In this document: positions 25,901 through 37,780 of the stretch, piece after piece
Layout: the number at the start of each line of letters is the position of its first letter
How positions within the stretch are numbered: position 1 is the stretch's first letter
Assembly (NCBI GenBank): GCA_023079485.1
Contig: CM041090.1
Span: 40,118,874 to 40,182,873, forward strand
Direction: 5' to 3'
Source: Archilochus colubris
Taxonomy: Eukaryota; Chordata; Aves; Apodiformes; Trochilidae
Length of the DNA: 64,000 nucleotides
Notes under the pieces: model-generated
The model's database searches: none
What the model saw: the letters and a program-made list of their open reading frames with translations, nothing else
Told to the model about the DNA's origin: nothing
Program-made: the position numbers and the translations under genes

Positions 25901-28900
25901 ATTAAAAGAATTTATATTGTTCTTGCCAACCCATGGATTCAGCTTGCAAAGCATGTTTGGGTCTTTCCCTCTGAAAAAGGACCTATAAATGCAAGACTCA
26001 ACTGAAGGGCCCCAGATTCTTTTTAATTCTTTGAAATTCCCCATCACTTCACCTTAAGTGAGTCATGGAGCTTTACACTGCAGCTGGATCCATACTGAGT
26101 CATTCTACATGCCCAACCCTATCAGTCAAGTTAAGAAGAAAATCAAGCCCAAACTTACAAAAAAAAAATAAAAATTAAAACATGAAAAATGTGTATCACA
26201 TTTTCTTTCCCAAGATGTTCAACAACTCTCTGTCTTAGTGGGCTACCATCCTCCCTCTGACTTGAGCAACCGTGCTTCCAGCACAAAGCAAGAGCCAAGA
26301 GCATCTGCCTGGAGTCAAGAACAGACCCCCTCATGGGTAGCAACAGTTGAGTTCAATTTAAAGCAAAAACAAACTGGTTTTCCACTCAAAGAATTGTATG
26401 TGGCTGAGACTGCACAGTCAGCTGTCTTTTTAGGAATAGATCAGACTGAACAGTTCCATGGCAGTCCAGAAAAAGTGAGCCTGACAAGAGTTTAAGCTTT
26501 GCTCAGTACTATGCTGGGCAAAACCCAGGCACTCCCTTTGTGGTGCTTTTACAGCCTTAAGCCAAATACCTCAAACCCAGCACCTCAAACCCAGCATCTT
26601 TCAGAAACATCAGCTCTAAGAAGGTATTTGATCAGAACTCAACTCACACTTTTATCCTCTTTCAAAACTCTTTTTTTTTTTTTCAAAAACTCTCTCTGAA
26701 ACCCTTTCTGATGATTCTCTCTTGCATCATATGAGTTGCATCTAAGGCCATGTCTGACCTTTAATGATGCAGTTCTGCTCCAAACTCATCAACGTGACCA
26801 CTCTCACCACAGGGACTCATCCTGAAGCATCAGGCTTGGTAGCTGAGGTCTGCCCAGGTTGTTTCACTTGACTATTCAGGCCCTAATGCAGACAGAGAAA
26901 CTAATTAACATCTCTCACTATGGAAGGGAAATATCTAGATGCTCACTGGTTTATATCTAAACCACCTGAGACATCTCATCTCAAAGTTAAATGGAATCTC
27001 ACTTAGAAAACCTTCAACTGAAGGTGCCAGGTAAGGGAATGCAATATTTTAGGGTATTTTTGGTGATTACACTAGGTGGACACCTCTGACATGCACAAAC
27101 CCCAGAGAAGCACCAATGAGATACAGGAAGGGGAAAAAAAAAAAAAAAAGACTTTGTCCTGGCTAACATTCACAAAATGAAATTACAGTTTCACCCCAGG
27201 GAGAAAGGAAAAAGCACTTAGATTTTGTTTAGATTGAAGTGCTGCAAGCCACGCCACTTATCTGCTATCAGAGCAGATTTCAAGGCCAATGATTATTCAG
27301 TAATGAAGTAACTGGAATGGGAAGGCATGCAATTAGGCCCATCTCCTTCTCCTCTAAAAAGAAAAAAAACCAAACAAAAAAAACAGAACACAACAAACAA
27401 CAGCATTGACATTATCACCTCTTCCTCTAGCTCTGCTGCCCTCATCACTTAAAATAACTACCAAGCAAAGTGAAGCTGTCACAAGCTGCTAACAAGCCTG
27501 GCTGGGCCCTCAATGGAAGCTGAGGTGATATCCTCAGTGTCTCATCAGAAGTTACTGGTTTGGTTAATGGGATGTTTCCTCAGGTACTCACACATGCAAT
27601 ATTAAGCTCAACATGCCTGCATTTGGCTATTCCAGTACAAGCACACACTTCTCAAGAGGAAAAAAGCACTGCTGTTCCTCCTAGCTTTAAGTCAAAGCAT
27701 CTTTCACTAATTCTCCCAGGCAAGACCACTGTGAAGTGAATATATTCCATTCAAACACAGGTATCACTCTCTGGCACTTTGTGTGGCTTTACTGAGCCCA
27801 GCCTGAAAGCCTTGGCTCATTTTACCCAAGCAGTTTGCACCCTGCCTTCCCTTCAAGAGTTGTGCTTTGTCTTTCTGAAGTGGCATAAACAGCTCCTTCC
27901 ATAACTGCAGCTCAGCCCCAGAGTATGCAGAAAGGCCCCATACACCCCAAGGCCAAATGGCAACTCACAGTAAATCCCTTCTTCCAAACTGCAGTTCCAA
28001 TAAAATATATGTTGACATTTATACAAGCTCAAAACTTCACCCATCCTCCCCAGCAATACCAGGTGGTCTAATTAAAGACAAGCCCTCTCCCAACAGCCTT
28101 TGCCTCACATATACCCCAGGGAAGTTTCTCTATCTGATATCACCACCTTCTACATTAATTTTTTTTTCCTCTCTAGGCTTCTTCAAATAGAAAGCCTGGC
28201 AGACTACTCAGTCTAGAACTGTTTGTTCTGCCTGGACAGCCACCTGATGAAAAACAATTCCCTGTTGGTGTACTGTGACCCAAGGAACACAAAAGAATAA
28301 TAAAATAAACAAACAAACAAACCACAGGAGTTACAACCAGTATTAATGCAACTTGCAACATCAATGAGCTTGCTCCGTTGTGAACACAACAATTTTACAC
28401 CCAGATTAAGTTCTTTCTTTTTTTTTTTCCCCAAGTTAAGCTCTTCCCAACCTCTTACATTTTTCCCAAAGATGAATGGGCCACCCCTGCAGGGCACTGG
28501 TGTCTTCACTGCCTTGGATTCACTCAGGCCAGGGATGAAGTTGCATTAACTTCACAGAATTCACTCCCAACCTTTTCCTCACTGCCTGTATCTACTGTCC
28601 CAAAAGAGGAAATAGGAGGGGGAACCTTTTTTTAGGAGAAACAGGGCATGCAGAATGCTGCAGAGACATTTGCTACCAAGTCACATCAAGTACTACTATT
28701 TACCCTACAACTTACCCCAAAGCCTACAGCTGACCCAACAGCATATACACCATTTTAACAATCCCATAAGCTGGGAGAGCCCAACAAACAAAGCAATCAT
28801 TAGCAAAACTGGTTTGGCCCACTGTTGGTGACACCCCATGCACCATCCTGAAGGGACAATGACTCAAAGGGCTTTGAGCTCCTGGTGGCAGCTGCATTAA

Positions 28901-31900
28901 AAGAGTTCCTAGGTACCAAAGCCACTTCTCCAGCCACTTCTGTCACAAGACCAATTTCAAGCAAGTCATTACACATTTTCATATGAGTACATCTGCAGTC
29001 CTACTGCATCTAAAAAAACATTCATAAGTATCCTAAGAGAAACACAGGGATTTTTTTTCTTAACACCGTGGAAGGAGGAGTCATTGCTCTCAGTAATCCT
29101 CCCACAGCCCAAACTGCAGAAGCAGCAGCAGATTTACTTGGACTTCAGATGCATCAACAAGCACTCTGCATCTTCATTCATGTGTTTACTAAGACAAAGT
29201 TACCTCATTTAAAAGGGTGACATTAGAGTCTTATCCTCCTTTAGAAAGGAAAAAAAAGAATTAAGAAACTAATCTTGTTTGTTTGTCTCACAGTGGGTAG
29301 CAAACTCTGCTGGTCTGATGGTTAAACTGAGGTCTAGAAAACCACTTCCAGAAAACAAGCTTTCCTTGAAGTTGGTTTTTAGAGATCATTTACCAACTCC
29401 CTGACATTTGTCCCAAGTTCCACACCTTTTATGCCCTGACTGTTCAGCAGCAGATTGCCTGAGCTGCACATGCCCTGTGCTGGACAGCCCTCTTCTCCCC
29501 AGGACAGGACAGGGCAGTCATGAAGGCAAATGATAGGCATTTATGCCTATCAATATGATAGTCAATATGATAGGCAGCACAATACCAAAGCAAGAGCACC
29601 CTAGCAGCACAAAGGTTTGGGGAAGCTCTGTGTCCATGGTCACAGGGAGCTTCTCCCAACCTCAGGAGAGGAGGAAGGACAACAGGTTTGAAGACAAACA
29701 CATTAAGATTGCAGTCCCAATGCCAGAGTGAAGGCTTCCTGAAGGAAAGGATTTTTAAGCTCTGCAATCAAGACCTAGGTGAGGCAAAGTTGAGAACAAA
29801 GACTTCAACAAAGAGCTTTATAAATCGAAATGGAACCTCTGGAAGCACACGAGGCAGAGAACACAAACCCCAGTTCAACACGAGCTACTATCACATGGTA
29901 CCCAGCAAACCCTTTTTGAACCCAGTGTCCAAAGTCTCTTTTTAAAATAATAGCCTCCAGGATGACACACTGCAGAAAGCTGAACCACAGGCACAAGCCA
30001 TGAGTCTGTCTTTGAAGTTTAGATACAACAGAAAATTATTTCACTTACCCAGATGCAGAAGGATAGCTGCTGCCTTTGATGCTACAAGAAATTTTGGGCT
30101 TAAAACTGCCCAAGGACTTCAAATTGCTTGTTGGGCTGAAGAGTGGCAACACCCAAACCTACACATACACAGGAACATAATTATGCCTGGTCTAGACTTG
30201 GCTGGGGGGGAGAGGTGTGGAAAAAAAAAAGAAATAATCTTTTCAGTGATGTTAGCAGGCAAAGAAAATAATAGCATGTACAAAGAAATCTCTGGAGTGA
30301 CTTATGAACAAGATTTTATGCTTGGCTTTCTGCCAATTAGAGAGGAATTAAAGAGCCTAGCAATATAACCCTGCTCATCCCAAAGAAGAAACTGCATTCT
30401 TAAGTGATCAACAGAGTAAGAGGGAAGAAGAAAGAGGGACAAAGACTTGGGACTGCACAGTAAAATAGGAAGTTTCTTATGATGCTGAGACAGAAAGCAG
30501 GCTAAGAGTGTAATACAGAAAGAACAGCTGAAATATTAAAATTAATCCAAAAGAAAACTAGCCAGTAAATAACAGCTTTCCAATAGAGCAGACAATATTT
30601 TTTCCTATAAAATTCCAACCATTTTAATATTTTACAGACTATACACCTCCCTTGACCATCAACCAGCAAAATCAGTAAAAGGAAGATGTCAAAAGCAAAC
30701 CAGCAGACCAAGTGGAAAAAGCATTGCTAGACATCTTGAGAAGGAGAAGAAGTGTGAAAACCCAGCCTTCCTGTAGGAGAGAACAGTAAGTAGCTATCTG
30801 CAATGGTGATTTTATATCCAAACCCTTTGCAGCTTAAAAATTCTCATTGTGAGAGCAGCTTTTAGCAGAATTGGGACCAGACTTGACATGCCCTGATTTC
30901 CCTAAGGTTAGTTTTTGAAAACCATCTAAACCTAAAATATTTCAGGTGCTCTTCTCACACTGCAGAAGAGCAACTGAAACCTGGCTTCTAATTTGACTAT
31001 TACAGCATGCAGTTTCTGAGAATTTAATTTCAACACTTTTATTTGAATGACAGAAGGAATTTTTTTGTTGGACTGCAATTTGAAAGTTACTAGAAATGGC
31101 AGCAAGCTGCTGTTATATGTTAAGGCATTGCAAGGAGGAAAAAAAAAAATGTTCCTGAAGCTGACTAAACCAAAGCTTGTAAGACACCAAAAACATGAAA
31201 TGAGCTAGAAGTAGCTTAGGAGTTGCTAGGGATGTTTAAAGTTAACAAAATTCTAAATTAAATGGCTGCCACTTATGTTTGCCAAAAAATTATGCAAATT
31301 TCCCAAATTCATACATAGGAATTAGCACAGCAAAAAGCAAGTCCCAAATAAGTGATGAAGTTAGCCTTGATCTTATTTTTCCAGCAGATGGAATTAGCTG
31401 TGTGGGAAGTTATTTTTTTTTTCAGTCAGAGATTAAACATATTATCCTGAATATCAATTCTGCAAATACAGCATATTAGATACATGAATCCATTTCAGGA
31501 ATATGCAAAAAACAACCTAAATCCTTCTTTATCATCATTCTAAGGACAGTTGAGGAGGGCTGACATATTTAATACTTATTTTTCAAACCAATCTACTATC
31601 TGCAGACAATTTAGCTGAAACAAGTTTCCTGAGAGTACATCAGTGTTAATAGTCCAAACAGGTTTTTCCAAAGAAAAATGTCTGCCTTGACTAAAAATAC
31701 ACCCTCTTGATGTGCTAATTGACAGATCACAAAAAGTCACCCAAAACTGCAAGTTTGAACAACATCCATCAACTGACAGCCTCCAGTTTTTGCACATTAC
31801 TTCTCCAAAACCTGGTTTTATCCATTGTATATCATACTGTAACACAGAAATCCACCTTTTCCATTGCTATTCCCAATTTCTCACTTCATCCTTAAAAAGA

Positions 31901-32386
31901 TTCAGCCTTCTCCTAAGCTCTGTTATTCTCAATGGCCAAACCTCACCTTGCCCTTGACCAAAATACTCCCCCTGTGTTCCACATTCTGAATTTAATTTCC
32001 CTAAACAGACAAGCCAAGAGCTGCCCCAGTGCAATTTATTCTCAAAGACATTCAAAGACCCAACAACTTTTCTCCTTTGCCTGCCTCAACCTTGGTATTC
32101 ACATCATGCTTACAGCAGCATGATCCAGAATGCTGTTATCAGGAGCATCCAGATTAGGAGGTACCCACCTAGGAGTGCCCAGTTCTGGGAGAATCAGCAG
32201 ACAAGTCTTGAAAAAGCACCAAACCCACAAATGCTGCACTCAAAATGAAGAAAACTTACGTTGCTTCTTGTGCTGTACAGGCACCAGGTTCCAAAGAGAA
32301 AGGTGGTGAAGGAAGGGAAAACAAGCTTCCAGTCTTGCTACAAGGACATTGCTTTCTAGCTCCAGGTAGAAAAGCTCTCCAGAACT

Positions 32387-32404
32387 TGTGTGTGTGTGTG
32401 TGTG
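32387..32404. repeat. (TG)n microsatellite
   Basis: An 18-base uninterrupted TG run in the FBXO34 intron. Confidence 0.9.
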
Positions 32405-35400
32405 CTACAGAAAGCAGCCAAAAGCTACATAATTAAAGGAGCATAGGGAGGGGAAAATAAAGTTTAACTCTAATTGAAAAGTCAAGTAAGCAACACACTG
32501 GATTGAATGCTATTAACCACAACTGGGCAAATTAAAAGTAGATGTACTGAAAGCAGCAGAAACCCTGCCCGAAACAAAAAGAGAATTCTCAAACAAAAAT
32601 ACTTCTGTGGCCAAATGAAATAGTGAGCTTAAGTAAGAAAGCAAGCACTTCTATGCCTATCCTGCTCTGTCCTCCACCCCTTCTCAACCAGGGAGTCTCA
32701 TTTATCTCAAAGCAATCAAAAGAAAACACTTCAATTTTTAAAGTGAGAAAAGCTGTAAAAAATTAAAGCCCTGTCTGGCACGCACAAATAATATTTGAGA
32801 AATCCAGAGGAGATTCTCCAAGTTAGGGGAAGGATGAAAACAGTTCTGAATAATTTCCTTTGCATAGCCCAGTGTTCCTGCCAAAGCAGTTCTGTAAATC
32901 CCATGACAGTTCAGATAATTCTCATTCCTAGAACAACAACAAAAAAATAAAAGAGCTAGATTGAACATTAGCAACATTAATTGTGTGATATGACCTGAAT
33001 GATGCAACAACAAGTACTTAAGTGAACCACATCTGCTGAATTTTTAATCACTGGTTGTTTCACTGCAAGGCAGCAGAACACTGTGTATTGGCTTCCAAGC
33101 ACTGTAGAGAATGGCACATCAGGACAGCAAGATTTTCACTGGCAGATATTCAGCCTCTGTGCTACCTAAATGCTATTAGTTTGCACTGAACTGCAGACAC
33201 AGCAAGGATTTTTTTAATTCACATGGAAAATAATGCTCCTTCCTGTACCCTAATATACAAGTCAGCCATTTCTTCATGGTATTTTTTTTTTAAAGCTGAC
33301 ATTTTCCTAACAGCCATTCATGCACCCCTCTGTGGTATATTTTCACTCCCAAAGCAGCATCAAGGAGTCATGTGGCTGCCCAGCAGCTATCAGATGTAGT
33401 TGAAGCTCCAATGTGTAGGAGGGTGACCTCTGTAAACATTCACATTACCTCCCCACTGCAAGAGGAGGTCCAGTTGCAAAATGTTTAGGTGTACCTGAGC
33501 TATATTTAATCCATCTGCCTCTAAGACCCATTGCACTGACACTGCAGACACCCAGGTTTTACCATGAACTGGCTGTCCAAGCAAGTGCCAGTGATGGGAG
33601 CTGCACAAGCCACTATTCCAATGCCTCTCCTGCTGTGACTTCTGGTTTTGATACCTAAAATAGCTGGATTAAAACTAACCCTCCTGCCTACAGTGGTAAA
33701 TACATCTCCAGTTATGCTCTAGGCATAAGACTGCAACAACAGGATTAGCAAGTGATACAGCAGGTATTCCACTTCCACAACAAGACAAAAAAAGAAAAGC
33801 TGTTTGGGGAACAAATGCAAATTCCACAAATACAAATCTCACAACTACAGCCAGAATCCACACTATGGGCAATTATCCCTATTCATATTTTAGGGGTGAA
33901 AGGAAAAAGAAAAAGACATTAAACAAAGGACAACACTCATCCATTAAAGTCTGTCACATTTAACAGTCTAACTGTAATAAGCTAATGGAATCAAAATAGC
34001 TTAGGAAACAAAACCAGTAAAATATGGTACAAATAAAAACTGAGCAGCCACACATACCAAAGCAGCATTCCTGTGCCCTCTTCACTGCAGAGCTTACAAA
34101 GCTGGGAAGCTGGCCCCTAACCAGTAACTTTCACTAAACTAAGATCCCCTTCAAAGGCTTAAATGTATGGAGAGGAGCATCTAGTAATGTATTCAATGAC
34201 TAAATAATCCACAAGAGCCAAAAAAAGCAGCAGACAGGGACAAGAGATGCATGTTGACAGGGACAAAGCTACATTATCTTTAATCACAGGCTTAGGAGGA
34301 GTTTTGTGTTTTCCTTACAAGCTCAACTACCAGGTACAAGGAAAAGCTGGTATCTTCTCCAAAACCATGTATCAAACCTGCAGTGGGAATACTGAAATAT
34401 GCTGGATCTGCTGATAATAAAGCAACCAAGATTTGAGGACTCTGCTTTGTTATGCTACAGGGCAGTGAGAAGTGAAAATAACACATTTTCTATCAATGTG
34501 TTGCTACCTGGAACCTCAGGAACATTTAAGCATCTGGGTAGTACTGTGAGTCTACTGCACAATATTTGATTTCACAGCACCACAAGTGGACCTTGGCACC
34601 TCTGTACCCCAAAACCACTACCCCTCCTGGCACAGGACCCAAAGGGCAGCCTCTCTGAACATATGCTCCTGCTGCTATTCTGGCCAGCACTGTTGTACTG
34701 GATGAGCTCCCAATCCTAAGGGCCACAGAAAGATGTTTTATATGCCTGTAAGAAAATTAGCACCTGACAACTCACTCACACATCTTCACGATCCTTATCT
34801 AACTGGAGAAAGATTTTAAAGAGCATTTCGTGCAAGTGAAATGTAAGCAGCTTCCTCCTCAACCTCTGCTTGTCCTCCAATTAAACAGGGAAGAGACAAC
34901 TTAGTCATACCGAGCAGTCAAGATGATTTTAAGATACAGGTATCAAACCAAATCCACAACTTTTCACACCTATTAAAACACTGCCATAGAAGAGGAGATT
35001 TTGAGAAGCACAAAGCAATTAACAGACACTGCCTTTGTGACCAGGCTCCTGGTGATGATGCCCAGAACTCCCTGACATTCCATTTCTTCCCCTCAAAGGC
35101 TCCGTGCTACAGCACATTTATGTTTTTAGCACGTAAGGGGAGAACTGGGCATGAGAACTGGTTTTAGCATGAGAATTGGACATGTTACCTTCAAAACCAG
35201 TCAATAAGGCTCTTTCACTCATGCCCAGGGAAGGCAGAAGTGGCTGCTGGAAAGCATCGCAAGGCGCTCCCTTGCCCCTCCCCTCAGGACCCAAAAACGC
35301 TGCATTCAAAACACTCCCATCCCCTGCAGCAAGGATTAGCCATTTATTAAAAAGGAATCAAAACACTGTAAAAGGCTTCCAGTAACGATTTCAAGTGTTA

Positions 35401-36439
35401 ACCAAAAAAAAAAAAAACACTACAATGCAACTCTGGTGCAACTAGAACTGCATCAGGAATTCTTCTGGGCAATGAAGAACAAGTAGCTGAGTCGTAGGCA
35501 AGATGATGCTGATCAAACAGCTCAAAAGGAGAAGAGAACTTGATTTTTATTTTTTTAGGCAGTCATTTGGCTGCCTCCACATCAAGCAGTCACATTAACA
35601 ACCTCCAGCTATCTACTGGGTTTGATACTCTGCACTTCCAAAACAACTGCCGACCTCCGTGCTCGTTTTGATGTTATTTTTACCTCTTCTCTAGGAATGA
35701 GGGACAATGATAATGGCCAATTATGTAAAACCTTTCAGCCGAGAAAACACGAAGCACCACGCAAACGCTCATTAGGACTCATGACTCGAGTCTGCACTGC
35801 ACATTACCCCGTTCCAAAGCCAGCCCGGCTATCTCCAGCCACCAAAACTGGGTATCAAGAGCCATGGCATAGCCCAGATAGCACGCAGAGCAGCAGGGTG
35901 AACCACTTGAGTATTTACACAGCTTTGCAGGCGGGTTCTACAGCCTGCAACAAACCCCGAGCTGCTCCAGCAGAGCTTCACAAACCCATCCAACCTGGTT
36001 ATTTAAAAGCAGAGCAGAGAGACGTAAGCTGATCTTGGGCGTTGCAGAAAGCACCTCACTGGACAAGCATCAGAGCCACTTCGCTGGCTGATAGAAGATT
36101 TTTTTCCAACTGGAAGCTACACAGCTCAAGTCAATAAACCTCAGTTTACTGCAGAAATTCAAAGCTACACTTATTGTTTCCAGTAAGGCCTTGGAGGAAG
36201 TAATTTTGAGAAGAAATCACTTCCACCACAATTGTACTTTTAACCTTTCTGTAGGTTCTTACGCCATCCCCACACAAACGCATTATTAGAAGCATTACCT
36301 ACAATATCTAACAATGATTAAAGCCTTAATTTTGGATCATTGTTTACGTTTACTCAGCTTCACAACCCTTCCTCCGAAAGGCTGACCGATGCACGGCAAA
36401 CAAACGCCATCAGGAAGTGACAGTACACCGAAGATTAAC

Positions 36440-37780
36440 ATTTTGGGGGAAATACCTGGCGTTCCGTTGCTTAAAGAAACGCCCAGCGTTGAGGCCAAGA
36501 CCCGCAAATAGCAGAGAGAAGGTTGAGAACGACCCTCGAGCCCCCGGCTCTGCCCTGGGCCAAGCGTGGGCTGGCGACCAGGGACGATCTCGTTATGCAA
36601 CGCCCGGGAAGGAGGGGAGGAGAACCGCCGCGACCCGCAGGCCCGACCCCGGCCCTGAGGAGGGGATGGAGCCCGGCAACCCCCGGGCCGCCTTTCCCCG
36701 CACACACACGGCGGGTTCCCGCTGTCAGACCCGCCAGGCCGGGCCCCGCCGGGAGGCGGGAAGGCCACGGGAGCGCGGCCAGAAGAGCCGAGAAGGGGGC
36801 ACAAGGGGGGAAGCGCGATTAAACCCCTCGAAAGAGAGGCGGCCCCCGCGCCTCACCCTCGGCAGGGGAGAAGGTGCCAGCGCGGAGGTGAACACCGAAA
36901 TTAAACCGAAAGAGCGTAAACCCCGGAGGGGACGGGAGGCGCCGCGCCGGGGGAACCAGGAGGCCCAGTGTCCTCCGCAGGGCCCGGAGCCGCGCAGCCC
37001 CGTCCGGCGGGCAGCCAGCAGCCCCTCGGCGGCCCCCGGAGCCGCCATGGCCGGTCGGGAGAGCGGGCGGTACGTGCGGGGCCTGTTCGCCGCCCACCTG
37101 CCCGCCTCGACCCGCGGCCCCGCACCGAGCCGAGCTGAACCGAGAAGGCCGCCCACACCCCGCGTCCCGGCCCCGCCGAGTCCCGAGAAGCCTACCCGGA
37201 GCGGGGCTGGCCGCTCTCCCGCGGGGAAGAGGGGACGTCCCGGCGGCGAGCTGCTCAGAGCCGCCAGGCTGGGCTCGGCGCGGCCGGATCCCCCCTGCGC
37301 CGAACCGCGGCGGCGGGAGGGGCCGCGGAGGCCGCTCCAATCGGCGCCCGGGGCGGGGCGGAGCGGGACGGGCCCGGGCCCGCCGGGGAGGGCCGAGGAA
37401 CCGCCGACCGCCCCCGCGCCGTGCCAGGCACCGGCAGCCCCGCAGCGCCTGGCAGCGCCGGGCGGGCAGCGCTGGGGCGGGGGGCCCGACTCGGGGCCTC
37501 TGGCGTCTCTCTCCTCAGGGTTTCCGGGATCTCCTCCGCCCCCCTTCCCGGCCCGGAGCTCTCCCCAGGGCCCGGAGTCTCCCCAGGGCCTCCGCGGTCT
37601 CCGCAGAGCAGGGCAGGGCAGGTTTAAGGCCAGGGACGTCTCGGGGCTGAGCCGGCTGTGGGGTCGAGGGCTATCCCCAGGGCTGGAGCCCGCACAGCCT
37701 CGCTCGCCCTGGTGTCTCAAGGCCCAGAGGTTCGTGCCCAGGTGCTGGTTCTTGTGCGACCAGCGTGGCACTGAAGGGAA
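36440..37780. promoter_or_regulatory. FBXO34: CpG island, probable FBXO34 promoter
   Basis: Base composition changes sharply here to very high G+C with dense CpG dinucleotides, against an A+T-rich intron on one side. A CCAAT box at 37337-37341 (reading ATTGG on the minus strand) and adjacent GC boxes at 37350-37362 suggest a TATA-less promoter. It is placed where the minus-strand FBXO34 first exon is expected. The transcription start cannot be fixed from sequence alone. A bidirectional noncoding transcript from the same island is possible. Confidence 0.7.
36857..37300 (-). other. FBXO34: Candidate noncoding exon 1 of FBXO34 (limits uncertain)
   Basis: The coding exon at the left edge has an acceptor just before its ATG, so a 5' noncoding exon must lie upstream on the minus strand. 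The CpG island is the only promoter-like sequence within reach. Two plausible minus-strand donors are visible: AGG followed by GTGAGG (exon ending at 36857) and CAG followed by GTGGGC (exon ending at 37098). The right limit is set loosely, below the CCAAT and GC boxes. I cannot choose between the donors without transcript data. Confidence 0.4.

Larger units (their letters stand above)
461..36856 (-). other. FBXO34: FBXO34 first intron (about 36 kb)
   Basis: This is the intron between the coding exon at the left edge and the CpG island near 37 kb. The right end is approximate because the exon 1 donor is uncertain, and further noncoding exons inside it cannot be excluded. It holds CR1 fragments at 1917-2445, 6066-6770 and 16811-16909, two X-box motifs (1319-1332, 22947-22960), CA/TG microsatellites and many A or T runs. 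Open frames in it are short, lack recognisable domains and are not flanked by a consistent chain of splice sites. In the remaining stretches (2.5-6.0, 6.8-16.8 and 16.9-36.3 kb) I see only unremarkable single-copy sequence, apart from a possible conserved block near 16.34-16.60 kb. Confidence 0.75.

Noticed and set aside
30000..30368. 122-residue plus-strand open frame
   Set aside because: No recognisable similarity and antisense to FBXO34; likely chance.
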